From Volutella citrinella (lineage: Eukaryota > Ascomycota > Sordariomycetes > Hypocreales > Nectriaceae), in the NCBI GenBank assembly GCA_034401135.1, contig JAWZSP010000003.1, positions 4,030,001-4,094,000 of the forward strand: a stretch of 64,000 nt of DNA, written 5' to 3'. The position numbers were made by a program, and so were the translations under genes. The number at the start of each line of letters is the position of its first letter. Position 1 is the stretch's first letter. Shown in pieces: positions 10,950 to 21,801 of the stretch. The notes under the pieces are model-generated. The model had not been told where the DNA came from, did not search any database, and worked only from the letters and a program-made list of their open reading frames with translations.

Positions 10950-12944
10950 CTATGATGAGCCGGAGGCCTTATTCTTGCTCGGCTTCTCATGGTTCCCCGC
11001 CTCGTCCTCACTGTCGTCGCCGACGGAGTATTTCGACCCCGAGGCGGCAGGGGTGTCAGGATGCAGGTCGTCCAACTCGCTCTCCTGGAAAGCGGCAGAC
11101 TCAAGGTCCCCCGGCTGGTTCTTGCCGCGGAACTCGTCGCTCGCGACCGCATGGTACGCCGCCCGCTTGCGGCGCTCGCGCCAGATGAAGTAACCCCACG
11201 CAGTCGCTGCAATGATGACGATGATCAAGACGACCTCGCCAGACCGCTGGTAAGCAGCCCACTTAGCTTTATTGACATCTTCATCGGAATCCTTCCCGCC
11301 AGCCTCGGGCTTTGGCTTCGCGCCACCTCCGGTGCTCGTGGGAGGCCCCTGTTCACCATCCAGCCGGCTATCGACAGGCTCTCCTCCAATGTGGGTGACA
11401 TCGACACCCATGAAACGGTCCAGCATATCTCGGCTTCGCCTGGGTACGTCGAATGGCACCATGTGAGAGGATTCGCGGAACAGGACATAGGTCAGGTTGC
11501 GAGCCTCCTGCCAGAAGCCTGCATCCTTGCCATCAAAAGTCCAGTTGCGGCGAGGGGCTCCGTTGCCGTCCGACGACGCCCATCCCTTGGCGCCATTCCA
11601 AGTCAGTTCATCAATGAGGCTTTCAGTTCCCATGTAGTTGCAAATGAGATCTTCAGCGCCGGAGAACAGTAGAATCGGTATTTCCTTGAGGATATCCGGG
11701 AAGTAGTCGATGGATGGTTTCGAGTTTTTCGCTGTGAAAGCCTGACCAACGGCGCCATTACACTCTTGCCAGCCGGTGTTCTTGGCAGGGTTGATGTGAA
11801 GCGCCTTGATGACGTCTGGTTTCCGGAGGTAAGGCTCCATTGACTTGATCCCTGGGGGCCAGTTCATGCCGCATGAGGGGAAGGAATCCCTCAGCCGCAC
11901 GTCGTACATGTTGATACAATCGTCGTTGCCGCCGTTGCCCTTCCTGGTGAGTTCGAGGATTTTCGAGAGAATCTTTTCACATTCGGGGTAGTCGACGTGA
12001 CCGGGATCCGTGACAAGCCGTTGCTTGCACACTCGCAAGTCGCCCAGAAGCTGCTTGTGGATATCGGAGTTCTCTTCGAAGAGCTTGCTTTGGAGCGCGA
12101 AGGGGATGTAAGCGTCGTACTGTTGGTATGGCGAAACCCAACCGTTGCCGATCAAGAGGCCCTGCAAGTTCCACGGGTCCTTGGCCTTCTTGTTGCGTGC
12201 CAGGATTGCCTTTGCTATGTACGGGATGTACTGTCCGGCGTACGATTCACCTGCGATGTAGATCTGATGTGTCGTTAGCAGAAGAAGCCAAGGAAGCAGA
12301 AGTTGGCCTGCCAAAACATACATCATCCTTGGAATACTGAGGGAAGATGGTGAACCACTGCTCCAAGAACTTGATGAACTGGTTGGCCATGTCATCGAGC
12401 TCGTGTACGAACTTATTCGTGTCGACATAACTGAATCCAGTTCCGACCGGGTTATCGACGAAGAGGAGATTGGCAAACTCGTTCCATGTTGCGTTGTTGT
12501 ACTTGAGGGTGTCGTCCTCCAGCATGCGATAGGGGCCGACTTCGATCAGGGCACCATCTTCGGAACTGCAGCCTGGTCCACCATTGACCCAGATAACGGT
12601 TCGTCGCTTGTCAGCAATGTGCTGGTTCTCGAAATGCCAGAAAAACATGTTTCCGTTGTCTTCGGGGGTGACCTCAATATGACTGTGGTTTGCGGAGGTC
12701 CCGCGTCAGCAAGCCTTGGGCGCGAGATCTGGCGAGCGACGTCTACTCACCCAGCATGCATCTTCAAAGGGGGGCTATCGCTAGGAGCGCCCGGGAGACT
12801 CGGGACAAAGTATTCTGCGGCAGTCTTGCCAGTCTTTTCAGCGACGAAGTTGTCTGCGCAGACACCTGCGGCGGGCCACAGGGCGAACGCGAGCAATGCT
12901 GGCCATCGGCCCCTTGCGAGGATCGTGGATAGGCCGGCCATCAT
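10950..12944 (-). CDS. kex1: Pheromone-processing carboxypeptidase Kex1
   Basis: Serine carboxypeptidase (S10) of the trans-Golgi that trims C-terminal Lys/Arg from peptides after Kex2 cleavage. Exons 12944-12751, 12682-12322 and 12263-10950 encode 622 aa, a normal Kex1 length. The start is the first of two ATGs (12944, 12941) ahead of a hydrophobic signal peptide ending near GVCA. Visible motifs are the oxyanion segment [10 protein letters not shown], the nucleophile in GESYAG (Ser about 192), the acid in [10 protein letters not shown] (Asp about 390) and the His in [10 protein letters not shown] (about 452). These are followed by a Ser/Pro/acidic stem, a single membrane helix at about 528-546 ([18 protein letters not shown]) and an acidic cytosolic tail. 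Several NXT/NXS sites fit a glycosylated lumenal domain. An in-frame ATG at 13016 would add 24 residues before the signal peptide and is unlikely. The divergent neighbour is sfm1. Confidence 0.96.
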
Positions 12945-13884
12945 GACGGCGATGCAAGGCCAGCGACGCGAGCGCGACAGGCTGCAGAGGCGGGAAACGA
13001 GCAGGCGATGGAGCAAACGGAGGGTTGGATTACTGCTCCGGCGTCATGGATAGGTGGATGGGTAGAATTCCGAGAGTTTGGTTGACGACGAAATAAATCA
13101 AGAGGAACAAGCGACTGCACCCAAAGGGTAATGTGTCCGGTTGGTCGGCACGAGCTCAGTTTCACGGCCTCTATTATCCACTACAATTCGGCCGCTGGCA
13201 GATCTTAGGCAGAGGGTGGGGGCGAAACCACCTGCGACACGGCGCCAGCTCATTCCCGGACCTTCAAGCCTTTCCCCAGACAGGCAGTGCCTCGGGCCCG
13301 GTCCGGGCGCTACAGGGCCTAGGGTGATGCGAAAGGGCCCCAGAACGCGTGGTGTGGCGGTTCTTGGAGCCCCAAAGGAGCATTGAATAGCACCCAGGAA
13401 GTTGCGATCCAGCATTACGTAGCACAGAGGCTTGGAGCATTTACCAAGCAGCAGCGACAATAGCGTCAGTTGCCCAAGGTCCTCTTGCTCCTTCTGACCT
13501 GAGTAAAAATGTCCAGCCAAGGGAGCCTTCAAGCATTGGAACGAAAAATGTACTAGTTGGAGTTTGCAGTTCGGGTGGATTCCCAGGCGCACTATGCTTC
13601 CAGTGCGATGATGTTTCTTTGTTTAGGTTGCGCCGGCCAGTTTGTTGCTGCCCACACAACCACCACTTTATACTATTGGCAATTTAGTGTGAGTAGGCCG
13701 AATTTTTAAACCTCTCCCTTCCCGCCATTTGACCTGCCCCGGACCGCCACTGAATCATATCTATCTGCGGATATTATCTGGAACGCACTTGTTCTCGTCT
13801 AGACGACTATCCGGCCGCAGGGGTCACAATAAACCAGGCTTGAAGCAAACATCCTTGGTGGCACCGCCCAACGCGCAAACAAAC
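12945..13884. other. Divergent promoter region kex1/sfm1
   Basis: Shared upstream region of 940 bp between kex1 (minus) and sfm1 (plus). The sequence just before 13885 is a plausible short leader. No other gene or RNA recognised. Confidence 0.5.
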
Positions 13885-14736
13885 ATGTCAGCCCCCGGCA
13901 AAACTTTTATTGTCGAGCACCTCGATGAGGAGCTTGGCCCTTGGTCAGAGCTCGAGTACCTCGCCATTGCCACAGAATCACAGGCGACGAGGGGCAACTT
14001 CATCCTGTCCAGCCTGCCCGCCGCCTTCAAGGTCCCCGAGGACCTGCTCAGCAACCCTGCATTCAAGGCTGAGCGCCAGGGCGTCGAGGATCTCTATGCC
14101 TCCAACAAGTCCCGCGTGTGCCTTCTCGACCCCGCGGCTGCCAAGGACCTTTCACCCGAGGATGGCGATGTTTTTGATGCATTCCTCTTTGGTGGGATTT
14201 TGGGTATGTATTTAATGCCGACATTCCTGAGCCAGTTACTGATTGGACCTCACAGGCGATGACCCTCCCAGAGGTAGGTGATGATGATACCAAGGTACAC
14301 ATTCGCCCAACAGGTTGGCTGACTCTTCCCAGACCGAACCTCGGAGTTGAGAAAGAAGGGCTTCGAGGGCCGGAGACTCGGTCCCAAGCAGATGACTACA
14401 GATACCGCCGTGCGCGTCACCCGCATCGTGGTTCAAGACAAGAGTATGATGCCCTTTACACTTGTAGTGGCGCAACTCCGCGATCGGCTGACATTACTCT
14501 CAGTCCCTCTCGATAAGATTCCTTACCTCGACTTTCCAGAACTCAAATTCAACACCCATGAGAGCACTGAAATGCCCTTTCGATACGTCAAGGGCGACGA
14601 TGGGAAGCCCATCATGCCCAAGGTAGGCTTTGGGCAACGTGAATTATGATTAATACTATGCATACTAACAATGCTGTAGGGCATGGTCGAGTTGATCCAG
14701 AAGGACGCTGATAAGGCTGTGAACGATCTATTCTAG
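13885..14736 (+). CDS. sfm1: SPOUT protein arginine methyltransferase Sfm1-like
   Basis: In yeast, Sfm1 is a SPOUT-fold enzyme that monomethylates an arginine of ribosomal protein Rps3. Five exons give 207 aa, close to yeast Sfm1 (213 aa): 13885-14203, 14256-14273, 14333-14443, 14504-14622 and 14680-14736. Family hallmarks are the start KTFIVEHLDEEL, the LSSLP turn, and the SAM-knot region split over three exons (FGGILG / DDPPR / DRTSELRKKGF), then RRLGPKQMTTDTAVRVTR, DKIPYLDFPE and FRYVK. Exon 2 is only 18 nt; omitting it would delete GDDPPR from the cofactor loop, so it is very likely real. The last intron contains a CTAAC branch-like sequence. Probably cytosolic. Confidence 0.92.
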
Positions 14737-15208
14737 AGTCACCAAAGTAAGGAACTACAATAAAAGAAACTGAGAGGACCGATGGGGTCCGTCATCACGG
14801 AACTTGACCGTGACTACTGTAACAGAACTTTTCTACCTGGCGGACCGTCATTGTGAGATCAATTGCGAGTGGGTTAATGCCTCGTGGCGCCACGATGGTC
14901 AATAGTACCCAGTTTGATCGACTTCTTCTGGTCTACGCGGCCCTGTGCCACGGAGAGTTAAGCCATCAGAACTAGGCGATCAATGTGAAACACCATAGGA
15001 GGCCATCATTAACAGTAAATGATGCATCCATGAATATGGATTTGTTGGTGTAGGGTAGGACTGAGTCGTTGCTACGCAGTACGTAAGCAACTTTTTTGCT
15101 GGCAACACGCGACGATTTACAACGAATCTCTGGCTCGGAACCATGATTCGCGGGTTGGCGCTCATAACACAACAACGGATCATGGCATGAGCATGCAAAT
15201 GTGATTCA
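14737..15208. other. Intergenic sfm1-fmt1 with two small inverted repeats
   Basis: Contains TCACGG-(7 nt)-CCGTGA at 14795-14813 and GGACC...GGTCC at about 14777-14790, both just after the sfm1 stop and possibly part of its 3' end. The rest is the fmt1 upstream region; no gene seen. Confidence 0.4.
14777..14813 (+). terminator. Possible hairpins after sfm1
   Basis: GGACC/GGTCC and TCACGG/CCGTGA inverted repeats follow the sfm1 stop by 40-75 bp. They may lie in the 3' UTR; eukaryotic termination does not depend on such stems, so this is weak. Confidence 0.2.
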
Positions 15209-16492
15209 ATGATGCTCCGTATTTCTCTACGGCCGACTACGCTCATTGCTAAGAGGCTTTTGCCTTGGCAGCGGCAATTGAGCGGAAACGGAAGGGGACA
15301 GTCCGACCCGTTGCGCATTCTCTTTTGCGGCTCAGATGACTTCAGTTGTAAATCACTCGAGGCGGTGTTTAGGGAGCACACCAAAAACAAGACCCTCGTC
15401 GAATCCCTCGATGTTATGGTTCTACCTCCACGACGAGTAGGCAGAGGACTAAAAGACGTGCGCGAAGGTGAGTTTGACACGCATTATGGCAAGCTCTCAA
15501 ATAGTTAAATTAAGAAAAACAGTTCCATGCAAACTACTCGCCCAGAAATTGGGATTAAAGGTTCACCAGCGGGAAACATTCCGGGGATGGGATGTCTGTG
15601 TGCCCGGATCCCTTCTTGTGATGGATGCGAGACTGACGTCCGCAGATCCCAGAGACAACGAATCTCATCATTGCTGTTTCGTTTGGGCTGTTTGTGCCTC
15701 CTCGAATATTAAGATCGGCTCAATACGGCGGCCTGAATGTCCATCCTTCCCTACTGCCAGAGTGAGTACCTGCGCGCCGCTTCTCGAGGCAAAACGACGC
15801 CGAGCGCTAACTGCTGCAGCCTCCGGGGGCCCGCACCCCTTCACCATGCCATCTTGCGAGGAGATTCTCACGCTGGCGTGTCGTTACAGACCCTAGATGA
15901 CAAGGCTTTCGACCATGGCACTGTGCTGGCCCAGACCCCCGCGCCAGGCGTCCCAGTTCCGAGCGGTTGCTCTGTCCAACAGCTCACCGATCTTTTGGCG
16001 CCCATCGGAGCCGAGATGCTGGTTCAGGGCCTTCGAGACGGTGTCTATATTCCACCGCGCCAACCGGCCGGCTGGAAAGCCGTGGAAATGGCCGACAAGG
16101 AGTTGGTCCACGCCCCTAAGGTCACTAAAGCGGACGGAATGGTCAACTGGTCACAGTGGTCGGCAGAAGACTTCACTAGGCGGATCAGGGTTCTTGGGAC
16201 CCTGTGGACGCGTGCCGTGAACAGAAAAGGCCAAGTCAGGCGCCTGATCCTGCAAGATGTAGAACCGACCACTGATCTGAATGCGAATGGATGGGCGGTG
16301 CCCATTATTCCGTCAGCTAATGGGGGACTGGATGAAGACAAGCTTCTGATGTGGATGCGCAACTGTGGTGACGGGAGCTGCATCTTCCAACTCACAAACG
16401 GCGAGCGAATCCGAGTAAAGAAGATTAAAGAAGAGGGGAGACCTGAACGACCGGCAAGTGCTGTATTGAGCTCATTTAGCTCAGAGGAGTAG
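15209..16492 (+). CDS. fmt1: Mitochondrial methionyl-tRNA formyltransferase
   Basis: This enzyme formylates initiator Met-tRNA in mitochondria using 10-formyl-tetrahydrofolate. Four exons (15209-15467, 15523-15593, 15646-15761, 15820-16492) give 372 aa. The N-terminus is rich in Arg/Leu and lacks acids (MMLRISLRPTTLIAKRLL), as expected for a mitochondrial presequence. The catalytic domain starts at LRILFCGSDDFS. The folate-binding and catalytic elements run through NLIIAVSFGLFVPP, YGGLNVHPSLLP, the conserved DLRGPAPLHHAIL (with the usual Arg-Gly-Pro-Ala-Pro) and AGVSLQTLDDKAFDHG with its catalytic Asp. The C-terminal part (VNWSQWSAEDFTRRIRVLG onward) matches the OB-like domain. The joins restore EVPCKLLAQK and GWD/IPETTNLI, which supports the exons. 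Convergent with med1. Confidence 0.95.
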
Positions 16493-16761
16493 AGCGAGAC
16501 GGACGGAACTCGATGTGTAACACCATGTCATTATAGTTGTATTAATATGATCGTGGCCCTCCTCTGGAGAGTCAAACGAGGCAGAAGGAAATAAATGCGG
16601 CGTCAGAGCAGGCGCAAACCATGTGCAGTTAGAGCAATGGCTATTTTATCAGAGCGGCAAGCGGCTTTTGAATTGAAGATATACGCCTTTGATGCATACG
16701 ACGTAATATATAAAGGCGGGGGTATCATTGATGAATTCTATCTATATCTAAGGCAACCGGA

Positions 16762-18884
16762 TCACGATAACCTGGTGCGGATCCACTCTGCCCACTTGCA
16801 AAGATCCTCCATGTGTTCCAACACTCGGCCGAGATCCGCTGGAGTGAAGGCTTTGCGCTTCATCCTGGCTGCTTCCTCGCTGTCTTCTGGCGGGATGACA
16901 TTCTGTTCCGTGACCGCGACAACTCCGTCCTCGAGGATGTTGAGAGTGATGTTAGCAGTCGAGTCCCTAAAGGGGAAAACAACCTGCATGTGAGGAATGG
17001 GATGCACCCAGAGGGTCACGTCGAGCCGAAGGCTGCCTGGCGATGGATTTTGTATTTCTTGCTTGGCGTGTCCGGTGGTCGCCGAGCCGCCCATGAAGGC
17101 ATCCAGTTCATCCCTAACAGTGGACTTTCCCGATGGTTTGCCGTCTACTTCCATCGTGTTGGCGTCCTTTGCCACCGAGTCGACACTTTGCGTCTCAGGG
17201 CCAAAACTGTTGTCGAGTAGCGTCGAGATGAAGGCGTACTGGCGCAAGAGGGGTAGCATATCGATTAGTTGCTGAGGGTGGGAGAATGGCATCTCCGTAA
17301 TCTCCTGGGAGTAAATCTGCTTAAAGATGTAAAGCGAGTTACGGTGCGTCTTGACAGACGATGTCTTATCTTTGTTGAACACTCGCACATCGCGCACACG
17401 ACTGATTGTTCGCAGCTCGCTTGGGTCGTGAGGGCTGCCTGGGGGTATGGGGAAAAAGAGGCCATCAAACGTGGGGGGGTAGCCGAAGAGCTGGGGAGCA
17501 GCAACGTGGGCGTAGTTGTGAAGCCTGATCCAGTCGTGTTGCGGGAGGATCACTGGAGGATCGAAAGTGACTGTGAACATGACTTGTGGTACCCGCGCAG
17601 TTGAGAGATCTGGCTGGAGCATTTCCATACCGGCGTCCTTGTTCTCTTCGGATGGCGGAAGAACAACGTTGGCTGGCTCTTGCCAATCCAAAATCGGCTT
17701 CTTTGGGTTGACAAGCTCAATGGAAGGCTCCGTCTTGACGATATCTTTAGAGATCCAATCCTCCGACACCCGCACAGGCGCATGGCCAATGCCTCCCAGA
17801 GCAGCACAGCCAATTTGAAGCGCCCACACCTTTTCCTCGGTTTCGGAATATGACTTGGCCTGTTCATTGGACGCGTGGATCAGTCGCAGGGCTTTCCAGT
17901 ATTGTAAAGCCAGCCCAACACGGCCTCTGGAATGCATGGCAGGATAGCCGTGCATAGAGCACATTGACATGATTGATAGCTCGCTGTTGGGCTTTTCACT
18001 CAAGCCGGGCTCCTCGCGCAACTTGACAATGTCCCACTGATGGAGTCTCTCGAGACTCTCATAGATGCCTGCCAAAGCTTCGTGGCAGTCGAGGCCAGGC
18101 ATAATGCTGAGCTTGTCTAGGATTGCCAAGCGCTGGAGGTTCATGGCGAACCTATCGAGGGTCTTTGTCAACGGGCTCTGGTTTGGCTGGAGCTGCAGGT
18201 CTCCCAGCAGGATCTGGTTGGCGCTCTCCAGATGTTTAGTGACCGACGAGGCCGACTCTGGGAAGGCTAATGTGATGCTCCTGACAATGTTATTATCTAG
18301 GACAATATCCAGCTGAATGGCCGTTCCTGCTATGATGAGGGTTCTCGTCTTTCGGCCGTCGGTAGTTGTCTGATCTTCTGAGAGGCAGTCGAGCCCTATT
18401 CGCTGGGCTAGCCGTTGCAGTCCGGCTTCGCTCACATAGCCTTTTTTTTGCTAGGGAAAGGTTAGAAAAAATCAAGGTTTGATGGAAGAAGAACAAGTTG
18501 CCATACGTCTAGAATATCAATGATGGCCTCGAGCCGCTTCAGCTTGTCATCCTCGCTCACAAGGGCATTCAGATTGCCAAGCCCGCCGACGCCGACATTT
18601 TCAAGTCCAATATCAAGCGTACCGCTGATGCCAAGGGCCCCCATGGCTGCCGCAGTAGAAGGGCTGTCGAAATTGAGGGGAGCATTCTGAGGCTGCGCCA
18701 TCAACGACGAGGTTGCTGGTGACTTTTTGAACTGCTGTGGGGAGGATCGCGGGCCTCGAGGCGAGAAGACGGCATGGGCGGGGTTGGAAAAGGGGGTAGA
18801 AACGGGAGGTGTAGCCGCGGCGAACTGCGACGGGGTGCGGCCTTGCTGTGAAGCAGCATGCTTCATGGGCGTTGGCGTCGACAT
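16762..18884 (-). CDS. med1: Mediator of RNA polymerase II subunit Med1
   Basis: Fungal Med1 is a subunit of the Mediator middle module and links activators to RNA polymerase II in the nucleus. Exon 1 is 18884-18507; exon 2 is 18450-16762 after a 56-nt GTATGG...CCCTAG intron; total 688 aa. The N-terminus is a low-complexity Pro/Ser/Ala leader (STPTPMKHAASQQGR...), then a KLKRLEAIIDILD helix. After the splice comes QKKGYVSEAGLQRLAQRIGL, the conserved opening of the Med1 domain. The remainder (about residues 130-640) is a long mixed fold with VFNKDKTSSV and QLIDMLPLLRQYAFISTLL segments and ends CKWAEWIRTRLS. The start is the ATG nearest the leader; an in-frame ATG lies 13 codons upstream (18923). 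Divergent from the next gene (404 bp). Confidence 0.92.
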
Positions 18885-19288
18885 GGTGAGGTCAACCGGT
18901 CGCGGAGGCGTCGCGAGTCGCAAAGGGCGTAGTAGGAGACTCTCGGCCGTGGATTAGGCGAATAAGAACGCGCGCATGGACAGACAGGAGGCTGAGGCAC
19001 ATGCGAGCCTGTCGAGATTGGAGAGGATTGACAATGTTGGAGAGAATGCCGGGGTGGAGGTTGAATATCAGTACTCCTCTTGCTTGTCTAGCAACCATCA
19101 AAGAAGCTTGTCGGCTGCAGGCAGAGCTTCCGTGGCTTGTACTGGGTATGCATGTGGCGCGGTAATCTCAGCCACAGAAGGTGGACTGCACGCCTCCTTT
19201 GGCGGGTGGCTTGTGCGGCTACCAGGACAAATCTTTGAGCTCCATCTCTCAACTTTATAGACGGACTACAACGGCAAAGACGCACAGC
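18885..19288. other. Divergent promoter region med1/unknown
   Basis: 404 bp between two divergent starts, so it presumably carries both promoters. No motif stands out. Confidence 0.5.
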
Positions 19289-20026
19289 ATGGCATCACTT
19301 GCGGCCAATTTGGGCAGTGGACTGCGAAAACGTGGTGTAACGCTGAGAATAGTGCCGGCGCCTATTACCTTCAATGAGCGACGCTCTGTGTTGAAGCTTC
19401 TCGAGCAGTATGGCGAAGTCAGCCAGTTCACGGCCTTACCGGTAACCATGCTCCCGTTCCGCTGCGTGTTGACATCGCTCATGAATGATATGGCACAGTA
19501 CAAAAAAGGGATCTGCGTGTCCCTCATGAAGGATGCTGAGGCTGCCGAGATGCTCATCGCCGCCAGCCCCCTCAGCTTCACCATGCAAACGCCTAGCGTC
19601 ACCCACGCACCATCATTCTTTCCTGGGTTGTTGGCTCCTGACAGGATGAGCAAGAGGGCCCCCAGAATCGACTCGCCGGGCAACCAAGAACCCTTGCTCC
19701 GCGGTGGAGAGATTGAGAGTACGAAAGAATTTGAAGTCTGGGCATGGGAGACTGAGAAAGCTACGGGCAAGCCTGAGTCTCATCTGCAGGGCTCATGGCC
19801 TAAATGGATTGACGACAAGAACACCTTCATCACCAAAACATTGAAGCAGACGGTCCCCCGCCGGCTGTCCTACCAGGGACTGGCAAACTGGCACCCCGAC
19901 ATGGGCCGCCAGAACACGGGCCTCGGGCATCAAAGGCTCCAAAGGCATGATCGCGTTGGGACAAATAAATGGATTCCGAGCAAGATGAAGCAAGAGGTGG
20001 CAAGAAATGCAGAGACCGAGGACTGA
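19289..20026 (+). CDS. Conserved fungal protein with RRM-like N-terminus, function unknown
   Basis: The open frame encodes 245 aa from ATG 19289; the longer frame from 19181 adds an unconvincing leader. The N-terminus ASLAANLGSGLRKRGVTLRIV is basic and hydroxylated, which suits a mitochondrial signal. ITFNERRSVLKLLEQYGEV and later KKGICVSLMKDAEAAEMLIAAS resemble the first and third strand-helix units of a degenerate RRM. Between them a 57-nt intron is plausible at 19442-19498 (GTAACC...GGCACAG): removing it joins FTALP to YKKGICV and shortens the protein to 226 aa. It is 3n and stop-free, so both forms are open. The C-terminal half (FEVWAWETE, LKQTVPRRLSYQGLANWHPDMGR, KWIPSKM) is Trp-rich and looks conserved. 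I cannot assign a function; a mitochondrial or RNA-related role is a guess. Confidence 0.78.
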   Translation: MASLAANLGSGLRKRGVTLRIVPAPITFNERRSVLKLLEQYGEVSQFTALPVTMLPFRCVLTSLMNDMAQYKKGICVSLMKDAEAAEMLIAASPLSFTMQTPSVTHAPSFFPGLLAPDRMSKRAPRIDSPGNQEPLLRGGEIESTKEFEVWAWETEKATGKPESHLQGSWPKWIDDKNTFITKTLKQTVPRRLSYQGLANWHPDMGRQNTGLGHQRLQRHDRVGTNKWIPSKMKQEVARNAETED

Positions 20027-20784
20027 ACAAATGCCTGTCTACCTGGGGTTGGCGCATTGCGAAAAAACGACTCTATTTTTGCGCCTGGATCACGGTCTTG
20101 TGCTCAACCACCCTCAGCAATACGGAATGATCTGGGCCCTGAGTTGCGCAGCGCGGGATAGAGTTGTCTCGACTGGCAGGGACATTGAAGCGCATGAAGA
20201 CTGCAGGGCCTTGGACACGCACGGCAACCATCATCCACGAAATCACGTTTGGCTCCTCGGCATACACTACTGCAGCTTTTTTCGCAGCGAAAACCTGAAC
20301 AAGGCAACTTGGGTCTAATGATCAGCACCCATCTCGAGGACCTCATTGGCGGAGCTAGGCCCTGGAGGACTGAGCGGCAAGGGGCTTTTTGTGACCTCAG
20401 GACTCCGGGGCGGAACGCCTACACAGCCCAAAAAACAGGATTGAACGGCCCCACTCCTACGCTAGCTCCAAATGCCACAACAGCGCCACCAAGGCGACGT
20501 CACAGTTCAGGGCGCTGAATGACCTCCAAGACAGCAATATTGACCGCTGTCATGGCAGTGCGCGGGATGGACTGGCGAGATGACGTCTCTACTTGGATTG
20601 TGGGTCTTGAGGCATCCGGGATCGTCACGGATGTTATTTTGAGAGTGTATATGAGACAAAACCAAGCTCTATAAATGTCACCCGCTCCCCCAAACTTCCA
20701 GCTCAATGAACAAGCATCCCCTACCTTAGTCTGCTCGCTTCTAATCACGTCTCTTACATACAATTATAGACTTCAACCGCCAAC
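20027..20784. other. Intergenic; no gene seen
   Basis: 758 bp between two plus-strand genes. The final 120 bp before 20785 are probably the promoter and leader of the PalI/Sur7-like gene. Nothing else recognised. Confidence 0.5.
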
Positions 20785-21492
20785 ATGGGTTGCGGAACTC
20801 TTACCCACTACTTTGGTGCTTTTCTGCTCCTCGCAGCAACGGCGTTGCTCATCGTTGTTGATGTTTCCGCGCCAGTCGTCGACAACATCGCCCTTCTAAA
20901 GGTCACCCTTGGCGGGCAGAACGATGGCTGGGTCAATTACGGTACCTTTGGCTGGTGTGTCATCAGCGAGGGTAGTAGGTAAGCTGCGCCGACGAGGACT
21001 GCTTCGCGATCTTGCATTAACCAAACAACCAGCAATGTCTGCACTCCCGTGCAGGTCGGATATGATGCTGCCTCTGTGCTCCAAAGCGCGGACCAAAACA
21101 TCGACATTGGTTCGAACGCGAGCAATCTTGTCAAGGCTTTGACCCACGTCATGGTCCTGCATCCCGTTGCAACGGGCCTTTCCTTCATCGCTTTCCTCCT
21201 CTGCATTGTCCCTAACACGGTGGGCTCCGTGTTTGCGTCATTCCTATCGGTCTTGGCGTTCGTGGTCATTCTTGTCGCTTTGATCTGCGACGTGGTCGCC
21301 CTGCAAATCATCCACACCGAAGCCAACCGATCGCCTACCGCGAAGGCTTTTTGGGGCCCGGGCCTCTGGCTCGTCGCCGTTGCGGCCATCTGCAATCTGG
21401 TTGCTTCTGTGCTGGTCTTCATCAGCTGCTGCGCAAGCCGAGCTCACCGCCGCCGGCGGGATCGCAAGATGGCTGCCTATACCAAGGGATAA
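20785..21492 (+). CDS. PalI/Sur7-family four-helix membrane protein
   Basis: Two exons (20785-20978 and 21033-21492, GTAAGC donor) encode 217 aa. Four hydrophobic helices are visible: residues about 8-28, 104-126, 128-152 and 175-198. The large first loop holds GTFGWCV and a second cysteine (NVCTPVQVGY) in the claudin-like W..GLW-C-C position typical of the SUR7/PalI superfamily. The C-terminus is short, cytosolic and strongly basic (SRAHRRRRDRK). PalI/Rim9 proteins assist ambient-pH sensing at the plasma membrane, and Sur7 members mark eisosome domains. This protein lacks the long tail of PalI proper, so it is a family member rather than the PalI orthologue. The two genes are joined cleanly in frame (SEGSS/NVCTP). 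Confidence 0.88.
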
Positions 21493-21801
21493 ATGTGCGA
21501 CTTCAATCTTGTTTTGCTTGGCGGAGCCTCGATGAAGGAAGTGGGCGACTGAAAAACATACCTTGCTGAGAGACCGGGAATGTTTCTTATCTACGATATA
21601 TTGCGGGCGTCTATATGACTGGCGACTGGATTGCATGGTTTTTTTTTTAACGATAATATACTTCCTGTATTAGCAACAGATATCCCTGATGGAGCAGCTG
21701 TGCTCTATCCCGTAGTAGATACAACGCAGCACAATTCTTCTTTGAATACTTCAAACTAAAGTATCATTATCTGCTAATGCGACTGTTCTAGTCTCTCGGG
21801 T
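21493..21801. other. Convergent intergenic region
   Basis: 309 bp, AT-rich with a T-run near 21640. 3' ends of the PalI-like gene and the O-methyltransferase. Confidence 0.5.
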
